DNA of 64,000 bases, taken from positions 1 to 64,000 of the forward strand of contig UQQM01000007.1 in assembly GCA_900543205.1 (NCBI GenBank). The letters are read 5' to 3'. Positions 15,716 through 24,507 of the stretch are shown here, one piece after another (position 1 is the first letter of the stretch; the number at the start of each line of letters is the position of its first letter). The DNA is from an uncultured Bacteroides sp. Lineage in GTDB: Bacteria; Bacteroidota; Bacteroidia; Bacteroidales; UBA932. The position numbers and the translations under genes are program-made. The notes below the pieces were generated by a model, which saw nothing but the letters and a program-made list of their open reading frames with translations, did no database searches and had not been told where the DNA came from.

Positions 15716-16621
15716 GTGGAACTCAGACAATTGTACTACTTCGTGAAGGTTGCCGAGACTTTGAACTTCTCCGAGGCGGCACGGAGCCTGTACGTGACTC
15801 AGAGCACTCTCTCCCAGCAGATCAAGCAGTTGGAGGAGGAATTCGGGACAGCCCTGTTCGAGCGTGATTCGCACTCGGTGTCACTGACCGAGAACGGCAG
15901 CCGCCTCCTCCCCCTGGCCAGGCGGACCCTGCAGGATGCGAGGGACTGCCAGAACCAGATACGTGACCTGCAGGAAATGGTTTCCGGCGAGCTGACGGTC
16001 GGGGTCACCTACTCATTCTGCCCTATTCTCACCGAAACGGTGAGGAACTTCACCGACAACTACCCCGGAGTCAAGCTGAATTTCATCAGCAAGTCCAGCG
16101 AGGAGCTCATCTGCCTGCTGCGCAAGCGCGAAGCCGACCTGGTGCTGGCCTTCAAGCCCAACGAGAGCTACGACGACATAGAATCCCACATACTCTTCGA
16201 CGACAAGCTTTCGGTCATACTCAGGAACGACCATCCCCTGGCGGGCATGAAGACCCTGGGCATGCACGATCTGGAAAGGCAGAAGATAGCCCTGCCCGCG
16301 AAGGGAATCCAGGCGAGGAACGTCCTAGACAGGAACCTCGACATCAACAAGCAGAACCTCGACATCTGCATGGAGCTGAATGAAATCAACATCCTCCTCG
16401 ACATAGTGCAGAGCAGCCACCTGCTCACCATACTCTCCGAGGCCACCATCTACCACCACAAGGACAATCTCAAGGCGATTCCGCTGGAGATTCCCCAGAA
16501 CCAGATGGAAGGCTGCATACACGTCCTCAAGAAATCCTACAGGAAGCGCTCGGCGGAAGCCTTCGTGAAACTCCTGTGCGAATCCAACGAAATAAACGAA
16601 AGAATCAACAGATGGCTCTAA
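15716..16621 (+). CDS. LysR-family transcriptional regulator
   Basis: A 301-aa protein with an N-terminal winged helix-turn-helix (residues 1-60: LRQLYYFVKVAETLNFSEAA, TQSTLSQQIKQLEEEFG) and a periplasmic-binding-type effector domain (about 90-295). The start is GTG. It belongs with the CynR/OxyR-like group by overall pattern, but no redox Cys pair is obvious. It precedes a transporter gene by 10 nt on the same strand, so that transporter is its most likely target or partner. Confidence 0.93.
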   Translation: MELRQLYYFVKVAETLNFSEAARSLYVTQSTLSQQIKQLEEEFGTALFERDSHSVSLTENGSRLLPLARRTLQDARDCQNQIRDLQEMVSGELTVGVTYSFCPILTETVRNFTDNYPGVKLNFISKSSEELICLLRKREADLVLAFKPNESYDDIESHILFDDKLSVILRNDHPLAGMKTLGMHDLERQKIALPAKGIQARNVLDRNLDINKQNLDICMELNEINILLDIVQSSHLLTILSEATIYHHKDNLKAIPLEIPQNQMEGCIHVLKKSYRKRSAEAFVKLLCESNEINERINRWL

Positions 16622-16631
16622 TCAAGAACTT

Positions 16632-18092
16632 ATGAATTTCCTGAACACTCTCTTCAACGGCACCGAAGGTGTCTGGAGCGGCGGAATAGCGCACTCCATC
16701 ATCATACTCGCCCTGGTGATAGCCCTCGGCAAGATAATGGGCAAGATAAAGGTCGCCGGAATCAGCTTCGGAGTGACCTGGATACTGTTCATAGGAATAG
16801 CGTTCAGCCACTTCGGGATGACCCTCGACCCCAACCTGCTCCAGTTCCTCAAGGAATTCGGACTGATACTCTTCGTCTACAGCATTGGACTGCAGGTGGG
16901 CCCCGGATTCTTCGCCAGCCTCAAGAGCGGCGGAATAGGCCTCAACCTCCTGGCCTTCCTGGTAGTGCTGCTCGGCGTGGGCATCACCGTCGCCCTGCAC
17001 TTCATCACCGGCGAATCCATAACCACGATGACCGGCATCATGTCGGGAGCCGTGACCAACACTCCCGGTCTGGGTGCTGCACAGCAGGCCTACTCCGACA
17101 TCTACCATACCGGTGCGCCTGACATCGCCCTCGGCTACGCGGTCGCCTATCCCCTCGGCGTAATAGGATGCATCTTGAGCTTCGTCGTGCTGAAGGGCTG
17201 CTTCTACGGCAAGGCCCTGCCGGTAAGGAAACCCAAGAACCTGGATGACAAGAAGATAGAAATACCCGAGATAGAGAAGGCGGAACACCTCAGCGACAGC
17301 AAGTACATCTCCCGCCGAATCATCATATCCAAGCGCAAGCTCAACGGAATGGTGCTCGGCAAGCTCGAGTTCGAGAAGGTGCTGGGAGCCACGGTGACCC
17401 GCATACGCAGGGCCGGCATCGAGCTCAAGGCCACCCCCGAGATTCGCCTCCAGTACGGAGACCAGGTGACGGTGGTCGGAAGCGAGCAGAGCATAGCCGC
17501 AGTGGAGAAGGTTCTCGGCAATTCACGCAAGCGCCTTGACGACCCCAACCTCGTGCCCATCTTCATGGGCATCGCCCTCGGCTGCATACTCGGAAGCATC
17601 CCCATCGTGTTCCCCGGAATCCCCCAGCCCGTGAAGCTCGGCCTCGCCGGCGGCCCTCTGGTCGTCAGCCTGCTGATCAGCCATTTCGGCCCCCAGTTCA
17701 AGGTCGTGACCTACACCACCGCCAGCGCCAACCTGATGCTCAGGGAAATAGGCATAGCCATCTTCCTCGCCTGCGTCGGGCTTGAGGCCGGACACGGATT
17801 CGTGGACACCATAATCCACCAGGGAGGCTACGTTTGGATAGGCTATGGTGCAATCATCACGGTGGTGCCCATGCTGCTCGCCGGCATCATAGGCCGCTTC
17901 GCGATGAAGCTCGACTACAACACCCTGATCGGCGTGCTTGCGGGCTCATGCACCAATCCCCCCGCGCTCGCCTACGCCGGAGAGCAGGACAAGAACAGCG
18001 ACCATGCCGCAGTCGGCTACGCCACCGTCTACCCCCTGACCATGTTCTTCAGGGTGCTGGTCGCGCAGATGCTCATCCTGTTCCTCGCCTGA
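16632..18092 (+). CDS. AspT/YidE-type putative transporter
   Basis: A 486-aa membrane protein of the aspartate:alanine exchanger family (AAE, TC 2.A.81). Five or so membrane helices precede a cytoplasmic region (about 200-300), and five or so follow. Family marks are GLILFVYSIGLQVGPGFF (about 75-92), MSGAVTNTPGLGAA (about 137-150) and, in the second half, VLAGSCTNPPALAYA (about 435-449). The cytoplasmic region holds one RCK_C (TrkA-C) domain (RKLNGMVLGKLEFEKVLGA to VVGSEQSIAAVEKVL); E. coli YidE-type proteins have two. Substrate unknown, probably an organic acid or amino acid. Confidence 0.88.
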   Translation: MNFLNTLFNGTEGVWSGGIAHSIIILALVIALGKIMGKIKVAGISFGVTWILFIGIAFSHFGMTLDPNLLQFLKEFGLILFVYSIGLQVGPGFFASLKSGGIGLNLLAFLVVLLGVGITVALHFITGESITTMTGIMSGAVTNTPGLGAAQQAYSDIYHTGAPDIALGYAVAYPLGVIGCILSFVVLKGCFYGKALPVRKPKNLDDKKIEIPEIEKAEHLSDSKYISRRIIISKRKLNGMVLGKLEFEKVLGATVTRIRRAGIELKATPEIRLQYGDQVTVVGSEQSIAAVEKVLGNSRKRLDDPNLVPIFMGIALGCILGSIPIVFPGIPQPVKLGLAGGPLVVSLLISHFGPQFKVVTYTTASANLMLREIGIAIFLACVGLEAGHGFVDTIIHQGGYVWIGYGAIITVVPMLLAGIIGRFAMKLDYNTLIGVLAGSCTNPPALAYAGEQDKNSDHAAVGYATVYPLTMFFRVLVAQMLILFLA

Positions 18093-18167
18093 TTGCGGCG
18101 TTCGGCGATACCGATAGTCCTATAGCCGGCACCAAAAGCAGCTATCGTAACAAAATGTAGCCAGGGC

Positions 18168-18198
18168 TTGCCCGGGAGCTTCCCGGGACATACCTTTG
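18168..18198 (+). promoter_or_regulatory. promoter with palindromic spacer
   Basis: TTGC (18168-18171), a 19-nt gap and TACCTTTG (18191-18198). The gap is filled by the inverted repeat CCCGGGAgctTCCCGGG (18171-18187), which could be an operator or the terminator of the transporter gene. Confidence 0.6.
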
Positions 18199-18229
18199 CA
18201 CAAGACAAACAAAAAACCTTATAGAAGTT

Positions 18230-18382
18230 ATGTACGCGCTTTTGATTATCGGATTCGTAGTCCTCTCAGCATTCGCCTACAGGCTTTTCGAAGCACATAA
18301 GGCTCATCATGAGCTCGCCCGCGCCGCGCAGCAGACGCAGATGGAGAAAGCTCTTGAGAAATACAGGGATCTTGACGACTAG
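18230..18382 (+). CDS. 50-aa single-span membrane protein
   Basis: A short reading frame of 50 aa with one N-terminal membrane helix (MYALLIIGFVVLSAFAYRLF) and a charged helical tail (HKAHHELARAAQQTQMEKALE). Coding is supported by a consensus promoter 32 nt upstream, a start with AGAAG a few nt before it, and a terminator about 30 nt downstream. No family is recognised. It is a monocistronic small protein. Confidence 0.7.
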   Translation: MYALLIIGFVVLSAFAYRLFEAHKAHHELARAAQQTQMEKALEKYRDLDD

Positions 18383-18412
18383 TCCTTAACCGGACGGCAA
18401 GCATACAGAGGT

Positions 18413-18442
18413 GGGCGGCGTCTTCGTCGTCCGCCTTTATTA
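18413..18442 (+). terminator. terminator of the 50-aa protein gene
   Basis: GGCGG (18414-18418) and CCGCC (18431-18435) with further inner pairing, followed by TTTATTAT. Confidence 0.6.
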
Positions 18443-18448
18443 TGGTAT

Positions 18449-18479
18449 TTTGAATTGTTGAGCGGATTGAATATATTTG
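18449..18479 (+). promoter_or_regulatory. promoter of the aminotransferase-ligase operon
   Basis: TTTG (18449-18452), a 19-nt spacer and TATATTTG (18472-18479), 20 nt before the start codon. Confidence 0.8.
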
Positions 18480-18499
18480 TCTGATATATATTTTTTACC

Positions 18500-19714
18500 A
18501 TGTCCCTTAAAATATCCGAAAAATCACGTCTGATGCCGGCATCCGCCATCAGGAAGCTCGTGCCCCTGGCCGACGCAGCCGAGGCCGAGGGCGTCAAGGT
18601 ATATCATCTGAATGTCGGCGCTCCCGACATCAAGTCCCCCGAGTGTGCGTTCAAGGCCGTGGAGGACCGCTGCCGCAAGCTGCACCACCTTTCATATACT
18701 AATTCCGCGGGCTTCAAGGAACTCCGCCAGGCCCTCGTCGAGAAGTATTACCGCAAGATAGGCATAAACATAGACGTAAGCGAACTGCTGGTGGAAGTCG
18801 CAGGCAGCGAAGCCTTCGCCAACGCCATGCAGATAGTTGCCGACGAAGGTGACGAGATCATAGTCATCGAGCCCTTCTACACCAACTACCAGACCTTCGC
18901 CTACCTCAACGGCATCACCCTCAGGGCCGTGCCCACCGACATCCACAACGGATTCGCGGTGCCCGACATCTCGGAGTTCGAGAAGCTGGTCAACGGAAAG
19001 ACCCGCGCGGTGCTGCTCAGCAACCCCTGCAACCCTTCGGGAAAGCTGTTCAGCCGCAGCGAGATGACCGCCATAGGGGAATTCTGCCGCAAACACGACC
19101 TCTTCCTCATTTCCGATGAGGTCTACAGGGAGTTCTGCTATACCGACGAGCCTCACTTCTCGGCCATGAACATCCCCGGCTGCGAGCAGAACGTGATTCT
19201 CGTGGATTCGGTTTCGAAGCGCTACAACCTCTGCGGCGCCAGGATAGGCTGCATCGTCTCGCACAACAAGGACGTGATGGCTGCGGCCATGAAATACGCC
19301 CAGTCCAGGCTGTGCCCTCCCGTATTCGGCCAGTATGCCGCGATGGGCGCGCTGGACACTCCCCAGGAGTACTTCACCGAAGTCAGGGAGGAATACATCA
19401 GGCGCCGGGACTGCGCCCTGAAGCTCATTAACGAGATACCCGGAGTCTACGCCCCCATGCCCTACGGAGCGTTCTACACCGTCGCGGAACTCCCTGTCGA
19501 GGACGCGGAGGACTTCGCAAGGTGGATGCTCTCCGAATTCAGGCTCGACGGCCAGACCACCATGGTCACCCCCGCCGCATCGTTCTACAAGACGCCCGGA
19601 ACGGGCAGGAACCATGTCCGCATAGCCTACGTGCTCGAAGTGCCCGAACTCAGGAAGGCGCTGCACGTGCTGGCCGAAGGACTTTCCGCCTACAGGAAGA
19701 AGCATCACCAATAG
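18500..19714 (+). CDS. PLP-dependent class I aminotransferase
   Basis: A 404-aa fold type I aminotransferase, paralogous to the one at 12332-13525. Shared marks are VYHLNVGAPDIKSP (about 34-47), SNPCNPSGKLFS, SDEVYREFCY and the PLP lysine in DSVSKRYNLCGARIGC (about 240). The last part carries HVRIAYVLEVPELRKAL, with the Arg expected to hold the substrate carboxylate. The substrate is unknown. An acyl-CoA ligase gene follows after 6 nt, so the two are co-transcribed. Confidence 0.88.
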   Translation: MSLKISEKSRLMPASAIRKLVPLADAAEAEGVKVYHLNVGAPDIKSPECAFKAVEDRCRKLHHLSYTNSAGFKELRQALVEKYYRKIGINIDVSELLVEVAGSEAFANAMQIVADEGDEIIVIEPFYTNYQTFAYLNGITLRAVPTDIHNGFAVPDISEFEKLVNGKTRAVLLSNPCNPSGKLFSRSEMTAIGEFCRKHDLFLISDEVYREFCYTDEPHFSAMNIPGCEQNVILVDSVSKRYNLCGARIGCIVSHNKDVMAAAMKYAQSRLCPPVFGQYAAMGALDTPQEYFTEVREEYIRRRDCALKLINEIPGVYAPMPYGAFYTVAELPVEDAEDFARWMLSEFRLDGQTTMVTPAASFYKTPGTGRNHVRIAYVLEVPELRKALHVLAEGLSAYRKKHHQ

Positions 19715-19720
19715 CAAGGC

Positions 19721-21373
19721 ATGATGAGACCATCGTTCAGCACTCTCACCGACCTGTACAATTTCGCGACTTCCAGATATGCCCGCAGGATGGCGTCGGG
19801 ATTCGCGGACGGCACGAGCAGCTACAGCTACGGCCAGTTCAAGGACTGTTGCGACAACATTTCGAGAATCCTTTCCAACTTCGGCATAGGCGCCTCCGAC
19901 AAGGTGGCCATACTCTCCGAGAACATGCCTAACTGGAGCGTGGCGTTCTTCGCGATCACCGCATTCGGACGCATAGCCATCCCGATGCTGCCCGACCTCT
20001 CGCATGACGAGGTCGAGAACATACTCGCGCATTCCGAGGCCAAGGCGATCTTCGTCTCCCGCAAGCAGCTGCCGAAGCTCAGCGAGGACACCATAAAACG
20101 GCTGAACCTCGTCATAGACATAGCCGACTTCGACTTCATAAAGGCGACCGGAGAGTCCTACACCTGCGACGGCAAGGTCAGCGTGCCCACGCCGCTGGAC
20201 ATAGCGGCGATACTCTACACCTCGGGAACGACAGGTAACGCCAAAGGGGTGATGCTCAGCCACCGCAACTTCTGCTTCAACGTGCTCTCCTCCTGGAACA
20301 GCTTCCGCATCAAGAAAAAGGACGTGTTCCTGTCCATACTCCCGATGGCGCACACCTACGAGCTGAGCATAGGAATGCTGTATCCCTTCGCCATGGGTGC
20401 AAGGGTCGCATATCTCCAGAAAGTGCCCACGCCTTCGGTGCTTCTCTCCACGCTCAAGCAGATACGTCCCACGGAAATGCTTTCCGTGCCCCTGATAATC
20501 GAGAAAATCTACAAGAGCAGCATCATACCGACCATCAACGGCAGCAAGTTCCTCCAGTTCCTGCGCGACAACATGGCCTGGCTGCTGTATACCCTGATCG
20601 GCATCAAGCTGCGCAAGACCTTCGGAGGCAGGCTCAAGTTCTTCGGAATAGGCGGTGCGAAGCTCGACCCCACGGTGGAGGCCTTCCTGAAGAAGACAGG
20701 CTTCCCCTACTCGATAGGCTACGGACTCACCGAGACGGCACCGCTCATCTGCGCAGCGCCTCCGGGGAAGACGAAGGTCGGCTCTACGGGGAAGGCCGTG
20801 CCCGGAATCGAGGTGAAGCTCTGCAACATCAATCCCGAGACAGGGGAAGGCGAGATAAGCGTCAAGGGCCCGAATGTGATGCTCGGCTACTACAAGGACT
20901 ACGACAGGACCTTGTCCGTCCTGAGCCACGACGGCTGGTTCCGCACCGGAGACCTCGCATGCTGCGATGAGAAGGGCAGGTATTCCGTCAAGGGCAGGCT
21001 CGGCAACCTGATTCTCGGAGCTTCCGGAGAGAACATCTATCCGGAGGAAATCGAGAATGTGATCAACAGCATGGACGGAATCTCCGAATCCCTGGTAATC
21101 GAGCGTGACGGGCAGCTGGTGGCGCTCGTGCAGTTCAACGACAATGTCATTGACTGGGATCTCGAGGGCAAGGACAAGTTCATCGAGGACCTCGAGGCGC
21201 GCAAGAAGGCAATACTGGAATTCGTGAATTCGAGGGTGAGCAAGTTCATGAAGATACGTTCGGTCGAGGTGCAGCGCGAACCGTTCACCAAGACCGCGAC
21301 CCACAAGATCAAGCGTTTCCTCTACACCAAGGGGGACAAGCCCGACTCCGGCAAAACCGCCGGCCAGAACTGA
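19721..21373 (+). CDS. long-chain acyl-CoA ligase / AMP-dependent synthetase
   Basis: A 550-aa ANL-superfamily enzyme that activates a carboxylate as an acyl-AMP and then a thioester. It shows the P-loop-like motif LYTSGTTGNAKGVMLS (about 164-179), the GYGLTETAPLIC motif (about 330-341), DGWFRTGDLACCDE, and a C-terminal Lys in a THKIKRF segment. The type is the FadD/FAA group by overall pattern; chain length is unknown. It is the second gene after the aminotransferase and ends just before a structured intergenic region. Confidence 0.88.
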   Translation: MMRPSFSTLTDLYNFATSRYARRMASGFADGTSSYSYGQFKDCCDNISRILSNFGIGASDKVAILSENMPNWSVAFFAITAFGRIAIPMLPDLSHDEVENILAHSEAKAIFVSRKQLPKLSEDTIKRLNLVIDIADFDFIKATGESYTCDGKVSVPTPLDIAAILYTSGTTGNAKGVMLSHRNFCFNVLSSWNSFRIKKKDVFLSILPMAHTYELSIGMLYPFAMGARVAYLQKVPTPSVLLSTLKQIRPTEMLSVPLIIEKIYKSSIIPTINGSKFLQFLRDNMAWLLYTLIGIKLRKTFGGRLKFFGIGGAKLDPTVEAFLKKTGFPYSIGYGLTETAPLICAAPPGKTKVGSTGKAVPGIEVKLCNINPETGEGEISVKGPNVMLGYYKDYDRTLSVLSHDGWFRTGDLACCDEKGRYSVKGRLGNLILGASGENIYPEEIENVINSMDGISESLVIERDGQLVALVQFNDNVIDWDLEGKDKFIEDLEARKKAILEFVNSRVSKFMKIRSVEVQREPFTKTATHKIKRFLYTKGDKPDSGKTAGQN

Positions 21374-21388
21374 TAATCGCCGTTGCAC

Positions 21389-21476
21389 AGGGCATATACC
21401 TGCAAGGCGGCATTGGCTCCCGAAAAGGGAAGGGACCCACGGAGTGGGGAGGACCGCCGGCAGGTTATATGCCCCT
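21389..21476. ncRNA. long structured element between convergent genes
   Basis: Arms at 21389-21410 and 21454-21476 pair almost fully (GGGCATATA, CCTGC and GGCGG blocks). The 43 nt inside hold two possible small hairpins (CTCCC/GGGA and CCCAC/GTGGG). Neither strand has a T-tract after it, so it is not a standard terminator for the ligase gene (plus) or the DAHP synthase gene (minus). A small RNA or a 3'-end stabilising structure is possible. Confidence 0.4.
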
Positions 21477-21493
21477 GGCAGCGGCGGCTTGCT

Positions 21494-22522
21494 CTAGCGG
21501 AGGTCTGCCAGGTCGAGGACCAGACGTTCGGTCTTCTCCCAGCCGAGGCAGGGGTCGGTAATCGAGCAGCCGTAGCGGCCTTCGCCGGCCTTCTGGGCCC
21601 CGTCCTCTATATATGACTCTATCATGAGCCCCTTGACCAGCCGGCAGATGTCCGCATTATGCCTGGCGCTGTGCAGCACTTCCTTGGCTATGCGTATCTG
21701 TTCCAGATACTTCTTCCCCGAATTGGAATGGTTGGTGTCCACGATCACGGCCGGGTTGGCCAGGTCCGAAGCGGCATACAGCCCGCAGAGCTGCTCCAGA
21801 TCCTCGTAATGATAATTGGGATGTGCGTTGCCCCGGGAATCCACATAGCCGCGCAGGATGCAGTGCGTCAGAGGATTGCCCTTGCTCTCCACCTCCCAGT
21901 TGCGATATATGAAGGTCTGGGGGCTCTGGGCGGCGGTAAGGGCGTTCATCATCACCGTAAGGTTGCCGCCCGTGGGATTCTTCATGCCCACCGGCACGTC
22001 GATGCCGCTCGCCGTCAGACGGTGCTGCTGGTTCTCCACCGAGCGCGCGCCGACCGCCACGTATGAAAGCAGGTCGGAAAGGTATTTGTGGTTCTCGGGA
22101 TACAGCATCTCGTCGGCGCAGGAGAACCCGGTCTCGTTCAATGCGCGTATATGTATTTTCCTGATGGAGATCAGGCCCTTGAGCATGTCGGACGCGGCCT
22201 TGGGATCAGGCTGGTGCAGCATGCCCTTGTAGCCCGCCCCGGTGGTGCGCGGCTTGTTGGTATAGATGCGCGGCACGATGACTATCTTGTCGGCAACTTT
22301 CTCCTGGAGCCCGCGCAGGCGCGTGATATAGTCTATCACCGCGTCCTCCCTGTCGGCCGAGCACGGCCCTATCAGCAGCAGCAGCCTGTCGCTTTCGCCG
22401 GTGAAAATCTTCCTTATCCGCTCGTCGTTGCCCTCCTTGGCGGCGCGCCCCTCATCGGAGACGGGATACATCTCCTTGAGTTCCTGGGGAATGATGAGCT
22501 TCCGCTTGAAAATCATGTTCAT
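21494..22522 (-). CDS. aroG: DAHP synthase (AroF/G/H type)
   Basis: A 342-aa class I 3-deoxy-D-arabino-heptulosonate-7-phosphate synthase, which condenses phosphoenolpyruvate with erythrose 4-phosphate in the first step of the shikimate pathway. Visible marks include LLLIGPCSADREDAV (about 48-62), the PRIYTNKPRTTGAGYKG segment, GARSVENQQHR, GMKNPTGGN, and VDTNHSNSGK. The metal-binding C-terminal end is present (YGCSITDPCLGWEKT). It is not fused to a chorismate mutase domain, unlike some DAHP synthases. It is the last gene of the tRNA-pheA-aroC-tyrA unit, 15 nt after tyrA. Confidence 0.93.
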   Translation of the reverse strand: MNMIFKRKLIIPQELKEMYPVSDEGRAAKEGNDERIRKIFTGESDRLLLLIGPCSADREDAVIDYITRLRGLQEKVADKIVIVPRIYTNKPRTTGAGYKGMLHQPDPKAASDMLKGLISIRKIHIRALNETGFSCADEMLYPENHKYLSDLLSYVAVGARSVENQQHRLTASGIDVPVGMKNPTGGNLTVMMNALTAAQSPQTFIYRNWEVESKGNPLTHCILRGYVDSRGNAHPNYHYEDLEQLCGLYAASDLANPAVIVDTNHSNSGKKYLEQIRIAKEVLHSARHNADICRLVKGLMIESYIEDGAQKAGEGRYGCSITDPCLGWEKTERLVLDLADLR

Positions 22523-22537
22523 ATCTGGTTCCTCCTT

Positions 22538-23398
22538 TCAGTCCTTGTCGAAACTTGAGCGTCTCCGCGTTGAGAGCCGCATCATGTCCTTCAGCTTTTC
22601 GGCGTCCGACCTGTCCAGCGCATCTCGCAGTTCCATGAACTTCTCCGCGAACAGGTCCATCTGCGAAAGCAGCGCCTTCCTGTTGGCCAGGAACAGCTCC
22701 GTCCACATGTTCTCGTTGATTCTCGCTATCCTTGTGAGGTCGCGGAAGGAATCCCCGGTATAGGCTGCGAAATGCGTGCACTCCCGGCAGTCCATCAGGG
22801 CGACGGCCATACAGTGCGCGAGCTGGGAGAGGAAAGCGATCATCTCGTCATGCTCAGCCGGGCTCAGCACAGAGACCTTCGCGAATCCGAGCAGTCCGGC
22901 GAGTTCCCTGAGCGCCGCAATCCCCTCCCTGCTGTTTCTTTCCGTGGGGGTTATTATGAAATTGGCATCCCTGAAGATACGCCTGTCACTGTTCTCCACG
23001 CCGCTGAGCTCCCTGCCCGCCATGGGATGTGCCGCCACGAACTCCACCCCGGGGCCAAGCAGGTCCTGGATGCATCCGACCAGGCTTCCCTTGACGCCGG
23101 TGACATCGGTGACAAGGGCTCCGGGCCTTATGCAGCCGCCGTATTCCCGGACCCAGGCTTCAAAATCGTGTGGATAGAGCGCGAACACTATCAGGTCGAA
23201 GGCGGCGACGTACTCCGGACGGACGGAAGTCTCCCCGTGCCGTATGATTCCCCTGCGCAGGGCGGTATCTATCGCCGATCGGCTCCGGTCAATACCTCCG
23301 AGCTCGAAGCCGGCGGCGGAAAGCGCATCGGCGTACGAGCCTCCGATCAGGCCCATGCCGACTATAAGAATCTTCTTTTCGGGAGTCAGGAAAGCCAT
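22538..23398 (-). CDS. tyrA: prephenate dehydrogenase
   Basis: A 286-aa NAD(P)-dependent enzyme converting prephenate to 4-hydroxyphenylpyruvate for tyrosine. An N-terminal Rossmann fold (ILIVGMGLIGGSYADAL) is followed by DVTGVKGS and the AAHPMAGRELSGVENS active-site segment, then a helical dimerisation domain with FLSQLAHCMA and FRDLTRIA. The start at 23398 lies 4 nt after the aroC stop; a longer frame would add a run that overlaps aroC without homology. No ACT domain is seen. Confidence 0.93.
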   Translation of the reverse strand: MAFLTPEKKILIVGMGLIGGSYADALSAAGFELGGIDRSRSAIDTALRRGIIRHGETSVRPEYVAAFDLIVFALYPHDFEAWVREYGGCIRPGALVTDVTGVKGSLVGCIQDLLGPGVEFVAAHPMAGRELSGVENSDRRIFRDANFIITPTERNSREGIAALRELAGLLGFAKVSVLSPAEHDEMIAFLSQLAHCMAVALMDCRECTHFAAYTGDSFRDLTRIARINENMWTELFLANRKALLSQMDLFAEKFMELRDALDRSDAEKLKDMMRLSTRRRSSFDKD

Positions 23399-23402
23399 AG
23401 GC

Positions 23403-24503
23403 CTACAGGGATTGCGCCAGAGGCCAGTCGGTGCCGAAGCGGAGGGCGAGCTGGTCGCAGAGAACCACGGCCACAAGGCAGCTTACCACAGGGCATATTC
23501 TCCTTATTATCGCAGGGTCGTGGCGGCCCTTTATCTGCAGTTCGGTCTCCTGTCCTCTGACGAAGTCCACGCTCTGCTGGACCTTTGCTATGGACGGAGT
23601 GGGGCGAACCGCCATATTGAAGACCACGGGCATGCCATTGCTTATTCCGCCGTTTATGCCGCCGCTGTTGTTGGTCCGGGTCACCACCCTCCCGTCCCGC
23701 ATGCGGAAGGCGTCATTGGCCTCGGAACCGCGAAGCTCCGCAAAGCCGAAGCCTCTGCCGAACTCTATGCCCTTTATTCCTCCTATCGCGAACACTGCGC
23801 GGGAAATCACTCCTTCAAGCGAATCGAACCAGGGTTCGCCGACTCCTGCGGGCAGGCCCGACACGGCGGTCTGAACTATCCCGCCCAGGGAATCCCCGTC
23901 AGACCGCGCCGCAGCAATCTCCGCCTGCATGGCCCCGGCCACGTCGGACAGCACGGGGAAGCTTTCGGATTCGAGCCGCCTTATCTGCGCCGCGCAGTCA
24001 TCGCCGAAAGGCCGGTCAGACACGGCGCCGCAGCGGAGAATGTGGGTGCCGACGGCAATACCCTTCATGGCGAGGGCCCCCATGCAGACGGCTCCGGCCG
24101 CGACTATCCCGGCCGTAACCCTGCCCGAGAAATGCCCTCCGCCGCTCTTGTCCTGGAATCCGTGGTATTTCACCTGCGCGGTGAAGTCGGCATGCGAAGG
24201 CCTGGCTATGTCCGCAGTCCCGGAATAGTCGGAGCTGCGCGTGTCCGTGTTCGGTATCACGATGGTGAGCGGACTGCCCGAGGTGAAGCCTCCGCAGACC
24301 CCGCTCAGTATGCGGAACGCATCCTTTTCGACACGGGCGGTGTCGGTCGGGCCGGAAGGTCTTCTGCGCGAAAGCCAGGAGGCGATGGCGGCCTCGTCCA
24401 CAGGAACGCCGGGTGCCAGGCCGTCAAGCACGGCTCCCACCGCAGGGCCGTGGCTTTCACCGAAGACGGTGAGCTGTACGCTTGTGCCTATGGTGTTCTT
24501 CAT
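23403..24503 (-). CDS. aroC: chorismate synthase
   Basis: A 366-aa FMN-dependent enzyme making chorismate from EPSP. Family signatures are seen: GESHGPAVGAVLDGLAPG near the N-terminus, RRPSGPTDTARVEKD, the DKSGGGHFSGR-type loop (about 120-130), and NNSGGINGGISNG near 280-292. The length is normal. It lies between pheA (4 nt gap) and tyrA (4 nt gap), so all the branch-point enzymes are made together. Confidence 0.95.
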   Translation of the reverse strand: MKNTIGTSVQLTVFGESHGPAVGAVLDGLAPGVPVDEAAIASWLSRRRPSGPTDTARVEKDAFRILSGVCGGFTSGSPLTIVIPNTDTRSSDYSGTADIARPSHADFTAQVKYHGFQDKSGGGHFSGRVTAGIVAAGAVCMGALAMKGIAVGTHILRCGAVSDRPFGDDCAAQIRRLESESFPVLSDVAGAMQAEIAAARSDGDSLGGIVQTAVSGLPAGVGEPWFDSLEGVISRAVFAIGGIKGIEFGRGFGFAELRGSEANDAFRMRDGRVVTRTNNSGGINGGISNGMPVVFNMAVRPTPSIAKVQQSVDFVRGQETELQIKGRHDPAIIRRICPVVSCLVAVVLCDQLALRFGTDWPLAQSL

Positions 24504-24507
24504 CTCA

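Noticed and set aside
18692-21388. An 898-codon open frame on the minus strand
   Set aside because: It is the antisense of the aminotransferase and acyl-CoA ligase genes, both with clear family motifs. GC-rich codon use leaves the opposite strand open.
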